From JANPCX01 sp966211815 (GTDB lineage Bacteria; Pseudomonadota; Gammaproteobacteria; Burkholderiales; Burkholderiaceae_C): a stretch of DNA of 21,924 nucleotides. The DNA lies in the NCBI GenBank assembly GCA_966211815.1, contig CBIHOD010000069.1, forward strand, positions 1 to 21,924. Reading direction: 5' to 3'. The translations under genes and the position numbers were made by a program. The notes below the pieces were generated by a model. It was not told where the DNA came from. It was given only the letters and a program-made list of their open reading frames with translations, and made no database searches. Below, in pieces: positions 6,662 through 12,587 of the stretch (its first letter is position 1; each line of letters opens with the position of its first letter).

Positions 6662-7609
6662 TCAGCCTCGCAGCATGTGGGGGTAGACATAGGGGTGCAC
6701 ATAAGGGTTGCTGTTCATTTCGAGCAGCCACAACCGATTCGCGTCATCCAGGATGGCATCGACCGAATAAACCACCTGATGCCTCATCTCCGGGGGAATG
6801 ACGAGCCAAAGCTGCTCGCCGACATGCCTGAGGAAATCTTCGAGGCCGAAGAATTCATCTTCGCCGATTCGAACGTCCCGGGCCCGGTAGGACATCGGGA
6901 ATGCGGTGGCATACCGGAAATCGAGTTTGATTTCTTTGCCTTTTTCCGGGACGGTGTCCAAAGACAGGTTTTGAAAAGACAGGAATGGCTCAAAAACCGC
7001 ATAGTCGACAGGCGCCTGGCCGATCATCAGGCGGTGGGTTTCCAACAATTCAAAAATAGATGAATGACCATTTCCAAAAACACCGAACATTTCGAGCAGC
7101 TCGGCGGCCACGGCCTCTTTGTTCCAGTACCACAGTTTCACGATGCGACCTGGTATCAGTTGTTCAAAATATTCTCCAACGGACGGATCGATCTCAGTAT
7201 CGCTCGATTTTTTGTAAGGCCCCCGAATTCCCCTGCTGAAAGAGGATCGACTGGATTTAACAATCACATTCTCCAGCACCTTGGAGTTATCAAGACAAAA
7301 ATCCGGTGTCGGCAAACCGCAATGCACGGCATAATTTTTAAACAATATTTTTTCGCTTGAAATATCCCATCGACGGACCAAATTCTGACGCCATCCTGAA
7401 AATGCCTCCATCGTATGGCTCGGCGCCATGATGTAGCACTTTTTTCCATTGACCTTGGTGGTGAACTGTGGATTCAACTCCAGCACTCTTTGATCGTTGG
7501 AAACGGCCAACCTGAAATCTTTCAGGCGCACGGCACCCTGGTAACCCTGCCTTTCCAGTGCGGACCACAGCTCACGGAAGTGGTGCATCAGGCTATAACT
7601 TTTCAGCAT
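6662..7609 (-). CDS. ATP-grasp fold protein, likely carboxylate-amine ligase
   Basis: This 315-residue protein ends with a typical ATP-grasp catalytic block, YSVDAILDDANRLWLLEMN followed by SNPYVHPYVYP. The acidic pair and the Asn are the expected magnesium ligands. An earlier VIVKSSRSS followed by FSRGIRG looks like the nucleotide-binding lysine strand and loop. ATP-grasp enzymes activate a carboxylate as acyl phosphate and join it to an amine or thiol; a ligation step in a small-molecule pathway is the likely role. The ATG at 7609 overlaps the stop of the PurD-like gene by 7 bases (ATGCTGA), indicating translational coupling. The gene is strikingly AT-rich for this genome: bases 7321-7380 hold 21 G+C of 60 (35%). 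I do not recognise a closer named family. Confidence 0.75.
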   Translation of the reverse strand: MLKSYSLMHHFRELWSALERQGYQGAVRLKDFRLAVSNDQRVLELNPQFTTKVNGKKCYIMAPSHTMEAFSGWRQNLVRRWDISSEKILFKNYAVHCGLPTPDFCLDNSKVLENVIVKSSRSSFSRGIRGPYKKSSDTEIDPSVGEYFEQLIPGRIVKLWYWNKEAVAAELLEMFGVFGNGHSSIFELLETHRLMIGQAPVDYAVFEPFLSFQNLSLDTVPEKGKEIKLDFRYATAFPMSYRARDVRIGEDEFFGLEDFLRHVGEQLWLVIPPEMRHQVVYSVDAILDDANRLWLLEMNSNPYVHPYVYPHMLRG

Positions 7610-8886
7610 TTCTTTGAGGTCATGAAACAGCCAATGTCAGCGCGGTGCTGCATACCGGCGAAATTGATTTTTCTCAGATCGTTCAAAGCGTTTTCGCGGG
7701 CTTGTTCCAGTGTCGAACCCTTCCCGGTGACCAGCACCGTGCGGTCCTTGCCGGTGAAGAACCGGCCGTCGGCATGCGACACATCCGCCCAGGTCAATGC
7801 GGATGCGTCCAGGCCATCCCGGATGTCGATCGGCAAGCCCGGTACGCCGTGGCCGGGGTACCCGGGGGCGGCGGCATAGAGATTCACGGCATGACGCTCG
7901 TCCCAGACCGGTCGCCACTGGCCCACCCGCCCGGCCGCGATGGCCTGCAGGGCGACGGAGAAGTCGCTGCCGAGGCGGGCCAGGATGCACTGGGCTTCCG
8001 GGTCGCCCAGGCGGGTGTTGTATTCGAGCGCGAAGGGCGTGCCGTCCGTGGCGATGCGGATCCCGAAAAACAGGAAGCCGCGGTAACGCAGCCCCTCGGC
8101 ACGCATGCCTTCCAGCGTCGGCAGCAGAAGTTCCGCCGACACCCTGCGCTGCAACCCCTCGTCATACGCGGGAACGGGCGAAAGCGTCCCCATGCCGCAG
8201 GTGTTCGCGCCCGTCTCGTCCAGCCCGAGGCGCTTGTATTCCAGGCAGGCCGGCAGCACGGCGTGGTGGGTTTCGTCCAGGGCGATGGAAACCGCCAGGT
8301 CCCAGCCGGGGACGAAGTCCTGCACGAGGGCGGTGCCGGTGCCCTGGCCCCGCCCGTGCGGGTCGATCGCATAGGCGCAGGCCGCCGTGGCCTGGGCAAG
8401 GTCGACGCAGACGCGCGTCTGCAAGTGGCTGCTGTCGGCATGGTCGGTCTTGACCACGACAGGGAAGGCGCGGCCCGACAGGTCGCAGACCGCGGCGGCC
8501 AGCGACGTGTGCGCGCGGGTCAGCGGCGTGCGCAACCCCCACCTGGCCATGAACAGCCGCGCGAATTCCTTGGAGCGTTCCAGGCGCGAAGCGGTGCGGC
8601 CCGCGCCGACGACCGGGATGGCCGCGGCGCGCAAGGCGTCCGCCCAGCCGCGGCTCATCCAGCGCGAAGCGCCGATCAGCGCCAGGTCGACGCCCAGCCC
8701 GCGTGCGAAGGCGGCGACGTCAACCCCGTCCAATGCGGCCTGCGGCCAGCAGGTCACTTTCGGCAACAGCGAGAAAGCGTCGCCGCCGGGATGGGCGTGC
8801 ACCTCGGCCACATCCGCGCCATCGACCAGCCGGCGGCAGAAGGCGTACTCGCGCCCGCCACCGCCCACCACGAGGATCCGCTTCAA
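7603..8886 (-). CDS. PurD-like ATP-grasp ligase (paralogue of phosphoribosylamine-glycine ligase)
   Basis: The 427-residue product has the length and layout of PurD (GAR synthetase): an N-terminal ILVVGGGGREYAF, an ATP-grasp core with TGANTCGMGTLSPVP, and the catalytic block ALEYNTRLGDPEAQ, matching PurD EFNVRFGDPE. The glycine-rich loop of true PurD (ADGLAAGKGV) is replaced by KTDHADSSHLQTRV, and GRE-H becomes GRE-Y. It is therefore probably not the purine enzyme but a relative that ligates an amino acid, or another carboxylate, to an amine of a different substrate. I chose the TTG at 8886 because GGGAG lies 7 bases ahead and the protein then begins right at the PurD N-terminus. An ATG at 8961 is in frame but would add 25 basic residues, overlap the upstream gene by 44 bases, and lacks a clear ribosome site. 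It lies second in the operon. Confidence 0.82.
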   Translation of the reverse strand: MKRILVVGGGGREYAFCRRLVDGADVAEVHAHPGGDAFSLLPKVTCWPQAALDGVDVAAFARGLGVDLALIGASRWMSRGWADALRAAAIPVVGAGRTASRLERSKEFARLFMARWGLRTPLTRAHTSLAAAVCDLSGRAFPVVVKTDHADSSHLQTRVCVDLAQATAACAYAIDPHGRGQGTGTALVQDFVPGWDLAVSIALDETHHAVLPACLEYKRLGLDETGANTCGMGTLSPVPAYDEGLQRRVSAELLLPTLEGMRAEGLRYRGFLFFGIRIATDGTPFALEYNTRLGDPEAQCILARLGSDFSVALQAIAAGRVGQWRPVWDERHAVNLYAAAPGYPGHGVPGLPIDIRDGLDASALTWADVSHADGRFFTGKDRTVLVTGKGSTLEQARENALNDLRKINFAGMQHRADIGCFMTSKKC

Positions 8887-8917
8887 CGCCGGGCTCCCGC
8901 GGGCTTGCGGTGTCGGC

Positions 8918-9598
8918 TCAGGCCGCGGCTTGCGCCGGCGCGCGCATCCGCAGGAAGACATGCCGCGACTGGAAGCGCTGGCTGTCCACGCCCGTGCCTT
9001 CGAGGCACAGGCGCGGGTCCAGGGCGTCGATGCCCGCCTCGGCCTGGTCCCGGCCGGCGTCGGTCGGGTCTCGCAGCACCACCAGCGTGCCGGCGGCGGC
9101 CGTCTCCGCGATTCGCCGCAGGACCCCGGCCTTGGGCGACACGAGGTTGGCCACGTAGACGATCTGCGCGCCGCCGTAGTCGTGTGTCAGGCCGTCCCCC
9201 TGGGCCAGGCGGACCCGGTCGAGGCCGAACAGCGCCAACACCCGGCGCCCGACAAGCAGCGCCTCGCCATCGATGTCCAGGCCCGTCAGGTTGATCTGGG
9301 GATGGTTCCGGGCGATGTGCATCAAGGTGGCCGGCAAGGGGCCGCTGCCCACCATGACCAGCTCCCGGCAGCTGGCGAAATCGGCCCGCTCGAACATGTC
9401 AGCCACCCGTTGATAGGTGTCACGGAAGAAATCGTCCATCCGGAGGGCCGAATCCGCCACCGGCCCGTCCTGCCCGGGCTGCGCCAGCAGGGCCGCGGCG
9501 GTTTCGTGCTCTTGCCGCTTGATCCGCTGGGCGTGCGCCCAGTCCACGGGGCGAGGGGTGGGGTTCAATGTCGTCACAGGGCTCCCTTGTCGATGCAT
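8918..9598 (-). CDS. Divergent nicotianamine-synthase-like SAM-dependent transferase, first gene of the cluster
   Basis: This 226-residue Rossmann protein carries ELVMVGSGPLPATLMHIA, close to the VGSGPLPLT loop of nicotianamine synthases, then LTGLDIDGEAL, whose acidic residues would bind the ribose of S-adenosylmethionine, then IVYVANLVSPK and GTLVVLRDP. It lacks the helical N-terminal half of plant NAS and is shorter than the second NAS homologue in the same operon. It may transfer an aminocarboxypropyl or a methyl group. Start choice is uncertain: the ATG at 9598 has GGAGG 11 bases ahead, while the GTG at 9577 has AAGGGAG only 4 bases ahead and would remove 7 residues. It is the promoter-proximal gene of the five-gene minus-strand operon, divergent from the sugar dehydratase gene. 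A gap of 31 bases separates it from the PurD-like gene. Confidence 0.75.
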   Translation of the reverse strand: MHRQGSPVTTLNPTPRPVDWAHAQRIKRQEHETAAALLAQPGQDGPVADSALRMDDFFRDTYQRVADMFERADFASCRELVMVGSGPLPATLMHIARNHPQINLTGLDIDGEALLVGRRVLALFGLDRVRLAQGDGLTHDYGGAQIVYVANLVSPKAGVLRRIAETAAAGTLVVLRDPTDAGRDQAEAGIDALDPRLCLEGTGVDSQRFQSRHVFLRMRAPAQAAA

Positions 9599-9749
9599 CT
9601 GTCGATGTGCCTCCGCTTCTGTCCGGCGGGGTGCTGGATGTTAAGGCGACGATGGACGGATTCACCATCCCCTGGGCACGGTGGTGCGCGACGGGCGCGC
9701 CGCCGCGGTTTACGCGCGGCGCGCATGCACGCCCGATAATCGGCGCTCC
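9599..9749. promoter_or_regulatory. Divergent promoter region between the cluster and the sugar dehydratase gene
   Basis: This 151-base spacer must hold the promoters of both the minus-strand cluster and the plus-strand dehydratase gene. On the minus strand, TAACAT near 9645 could be a -10 box, but its -35 is poor. No clear operator palindrome or Fur box was seen. Confidence 0.4.
9735..9740 (+). promoter_or_regulatory. -10 box directly in front of the dehydratase start
   Basis: GATAAT ends only 9 bases before the ATG at 9750. Transcription would begin at about 9747-9750, giving a leaderless or nearly leaderless mRNA. This agrees with the absence of any ribosome-binding site before that ATG. 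The best -35 candidate, TTTACG at 9709, is 20 bases away, which is longer than ideal. Confidence 0.4.
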
Positions 9750-11630
9750 ATGACGACGATCTGGCACCGACTCGACCACGCCCTGGCCCGTGCCCGCCCG
9801 CACCGCGGGGGCCTGTCGCTCGCGGTGGACGCCGTCGTGATCGCCGGGGCCTGGAACTTCACCTACCTCTTCCGGCTCGGCCTGGAGCGCTGGTTCAGCG
9901 CCCGGCCCGCCTACGACCACTGGGTGATGCTGGGCGTGGTGGGGGCCTACCTGCTGGTCTTCAAGCTGGCCGGCATCCCGCGCGGCATGTGGCGCTTCTC
10001 GGGTTTCGGCGAGGTGCAGCGGCTGGGCGCCGCTTGCCTGCTCGCCGGTTCGATCGCCGCGGCGGCGGTGCTGATGGCCCAGTTGCACAAGGTGCCGCGG
10101 GCCGTGCTGGCGCTGCACCCTTTCATGAGCGTGATGGGGCTGTGCATGGTGCGCATGCTCTACCGCATGCTTTACGAGCATGCGCGCTGGCGCATCACCG
10201 GCGGGGAGGGCGAGGTGCGCCGCGCCATCGTGCTCGGCGCGGGCGAAGCGGCCAGCCTGCTGCTGCCCGGCCTGCGCCAACAGGGCTGGACGGTGCTGGG
10301 CCTGCTCGACGACGATCCGGCCAAACAGGGCGCGAGCGTGGCCGGCTCGCCGGTGCTGGGCACGCTGTCCGACCTGTCTCGCCCCGACGTGCACGCCGGC
10401 GCCACCCATGTCATCACCGCGATGCCGGGTGCCGCGCTGGCGCAGCGCCGCCGCGCGATCGAGCTGGCCACCGCGACCGGGCTGCAGGTGATGACGGTGC
10501 CTTCCATCGCCGAGCTGCAGCAAGGCGGCGCCGAGATCGAGCGGGTGCGCGCGATCGAGCCGGAAGACCTGCTGGGCCGCGAGCCCGTGGTGCTCGACGA
10601 ACCCGGCGTGGCCGACCTGATCGGCGGCAAGACGGTGCTCGTCACCGGCGCGGGCGGCTCGATCGGCTCGGAGCTGTGCCGGCAGATCGCCCGCTACGGC
10701 CCGGCCCGCATGGTGCTCTACGAACTGAGCGAGCTGGCGCTCTACCAGATCGAGCAGCAGCTCGCGGAGCTGCATCCCGGCCTGCCCCTGGTGCGCCTGA
10801 TGGGCGACGTGAAGGACGCCGGCCACCTGCGCCAGACCTTCCACGCGCAGCGGCCGCAGCTCGTGTTCCACGCCGCCGCCTTCAAGCACGTGCCCCTGAT
10901 GGAGCACGACAACGCCTGGGCGGCGGTGCAGAACAACATCCTGGGCACCTACAACACCGCCCGGGCGGCGGCCGAGGCCGGCGCCGAGCGTTTCGTGCTG
11001 ATTTCCACCGACAAGGCCGTCAACCCCGGCAACGTGATGGGCGCGACCAAGCGCGCCGCCGAGATGGTGCTGTCCAACCTGGCGGCCCAGGCCGGGGCGG
11101 GCGGCACGCGTTTCATCGCGGTGCGGTTCGGCAACGTGCTCGGTTCCAGCGGCAGCGTCATCCCGAAGTTCAAGGCGCAGATCGCCAAGGGCGGGCCGGT
11201 CACCGTGACCCACCCCGACATCACCCGCTATTTCATGACCATCCCCGAAGCGGCCCGGCTGGTGCTGCAGGCGGCCGCGCTGGCCGACAACGGCCAGGTC
11301 TACGTGCTCGACATGGGCGAGCCGATCAAGATCGTGCAGCTGGCGCGCGACATGATCCGCCTGTCGGGCCACGACGAGGACGAGATCAAGTTGGTCTTCA
11401 CCGGCCTGCGCCCGGGCGAGAAGCTCTACGAAGAGCTGCTCGCCGACGCCGACCGGACGCTGCCCTCGGCGCACCCGCGCCTGCGCATCGCCCAGCTGCA
11501 CGCGCACGCCGGCCCCGACTGGATGGCCGGCCTGCTCGACTGGCTGCAGCAGCCGGGGTCCGCTTCGCTGGGGCACGACGAGCAGCGGCGCCGGCTGGCG
11601 CATTTCGTGCCGGAATACCGGATGCAGTGA
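9750..11630 (+). CDS. Membrane-bound NDP-sugar 4,6-dehydratase (CapD/PglF/WbpM type)
   Basis: The protein has 626 residues. Residues 1-150 hold about four hydrophobic segments that anchor it in the inner membrane. Next comes a first Rossmann-like CoA-binding-type domain (AIVLGAGEAASLLLP), then the catalytic extended short-chain dehydrogenase domain: TGAGGSIGSE at 299-308 binds NAD(P), and ISTDKAVNP (Thr420, Asp421, Lys422) and MGATKR (Met430, Lys434) form the active site. Met in place of the usual Tyr of YxxxK is normal for this subfamily. These enzymes dehydrate UDP-GlcNAc or similar at C4/C6 as the first step to amino- or deoxy-sugars for capsule, O-antigen or glycoproteins. I preferred the ATG at 9750 to a GTG at 9681, which would add non-conserved residues. 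No glycosyltransferases lie nearby, so its pathway is encoded elsewhere. The GC content matches the genome. Confidence 0.9.
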   Translation: MTTIWHRLDHALARARPHRGGLSLAVDAVVIAGAWNFTYLFRLGLERWFSARPAYDHWVMLGVVGAYLLVFKLAGIPRGMWRFSGFGEVQRLGAACLLAGSIAAAAVLMAQLHKVPRAVLALHPFMSVMGLCMVRMLYRMLYEHARWRITGGEGEVRRAIVLGAGEAASLLLPGLRQQGWTVLGLLDDDPAKQGASVAGSPVLGTLSDLSRPDVHAGATHVITAMPGAALAQRRRAIELATATGLQVMTVPSIAELQQGGAEIERVRAIEPEDLLGREPVVLDEPGVADLIGGKTVLVTGAGGSIGSELCRQIARYGPARMVLYELSELALYQIEQQLAELHPGLPLVRLMGDVKDAGHLRQTFHAQRPQLVFHAAAFKHVPLMEHDNAWAAVQNNILGTYNTARAAAEAGAERFVLISTDKAVNPGNVMGATKRAAEMVLSNLAAQAGAGGTRFIAVRFGNVLGSSGSVIPKFKAQIAKGGPVTVTHPDITRYFMTIPEAARLVLQAAALADNGQVYVLDMGEPIKIVQLARDMIRLSGHDEDEIKLVFTGLRPGEKLYEELLADADRTLPSAHPRLRIAQLHAHAGPDWMAGLLDWLQQPGSASLGHDEQRRRLAHFVPEYRMQ

Positions 11631-11829
11631 CCGCCGGCGCCGCCCACCGTGCAAGCCGCGATTGACGGCGCGCCCGGGGCCCCGCATCGTCCCCCCACCC
11701 CCGTGCCGCGCGAGCGGCGCGCCGGCCGTTCACATTTGCAATCTGGGCGCCGGGAACATCTGGTATCAATCTCCCCCGCAAAAGGGCCGGGTCGACAGGC
11801 CCTGTGTGCCTAGACCGGAGACAAAGACA
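11631..11829 (+). other. Intergenic leader of the two-component operon
   Basis: This 199-base spacer has no gene. TTGCAA (11736) and TGGTAT (11761), 19 bases apart, are a weak candidate promoter. GGAG lies 9 bases before the regulator's ATG. No terminator was seen after the dehydratase gene. Confidence 0.35.
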
Positions 11830-12570
11830 ATGACGGAGACGACGCCGGGCAAGACCCGCATCCTGGTGGTGGACGACGAGCCCGACATGCTGCTCACGCT
11901 GAGCGACCTGCTCGGCCAGGCCGGGTTCGAGGTCGACACCGCGCCCACCGGCGCGCAGATGCGCGAAGCCATGTCGCGCAAGAGTTACGCGCTGCTGCTG
12001 CTCGACCTGCGGCTGCGCTCGGAGGACGGCATGACGCTGGCCCGCGAGCTGCGCCAGTCCTCCAACCTGCCGATCATCATGATCAGCGGCGCCAGCGACG
12101 AGACCGACCGCATCCTGCTGCTGGAGCTGGCCGCCGACGATTTCCTCGTCAAGCCCTTCAGCCCGCGTGACCTGCTCGCCCGCGTGCGGGCGGTGCTGCG
12201 CCGCTGCCAGCCGGCCTCGCAGGCGGCCGCCAAGCCGGCCGGCGAGCCGCGGGAGCTGCTGCAATTCGGCGGCTGGGCGATGGACCTGAAAGAGCGCGAG
12301 CTGATCGGCGAGGGCGGCGAGCCGTGCGCGCTGACGCCGGCGGAGTTCCGCCTGCTAGAAGCCTTCGTGCGCCAGCCCCACCGCGTGTGGACGCGCGACC
12401 AGCTGCTGGAGCACACCCGCAGCCTGGACACCGAGGTGTTCGACCGCACGATCGACGTGCTGATCCTGCGGTTGCGGCGCAAGATCGAACCCAACCCGAA
12501 GCACCCCCGGTACATCTGCACCGAGCGCGGCATCGGCTACGTGTTCGCCGCCGAAGTGACGCGCCATTGA
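11830..12570 (+). CDS. OmpR/PhoB-family response regulator
   Basis: This is a 246-residue DNA-binding regulator. The receiver domain (about 9-125) has the acidic pocket VVDDEPD, the phospho-acceptor Asp59 in LLLDLRL, Ser86 in the Thr/Ser switch position and Lys108 in LVKPFSPRD. The C-terminal winged helix (about 145-240) shows LTPAEFRLLEAF, the recognition-helix region DRTIDVLILRLRRKIE and the closing RGIGYVF. It would be phosphorylated by a sensor kinase and bind promoter DNA as a dimer. The ATG at 11830 follows GGAG by 9 bases and starts just ahead of the receiver; the frame is open upstream to 11662 without family similarity. The hybrid kinase gene begins 17 bases after its stop, so the two form one operon and presumably one pathway. 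The target genes are not shown by sequence; the trehalose locus downstream is the nearest candidate. Confidence 0.92.
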   Translation: MTETTPGKTRILVVDDEPDMLLTLSDLLGQAGFEVDTAPTGAQMREAMSRKSYALLLLDLRLRSEDGMTLARELRQSSNLPIIMISGASDETDRILLLELAADDFLVKPFSPRDLLARVRAVLRRCQPASQAAAKPAGEPRELLQFGGWAMDLKERELIGEGGEPCALTPAEFRLLEAFVRQPHRVWTRDQLLEHTRSLDTEVFDRTIDVLILRLRRKIEPNPKHPRYICTERGIGYVFAAEVTRH

Positions 12571-12587
12571 GCGGGCGGCGGCGGCGC

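Noticed and set aside
7603..8961. Housekeeping purD
   Set aside because: The glycine-rich loop typical of GAR synthetase is replaced and the neighbours are not purine genes, so it is called a PurD-like paralogue.
9420..11687. A 755-codon open frame on the minus strand opposite the sugar dehydratase
   Set aside because: Low-complexity His/Arg/Ala/Gly-rich translation with no domain; the plus strand holds a full-length, motif-complete enzyme.
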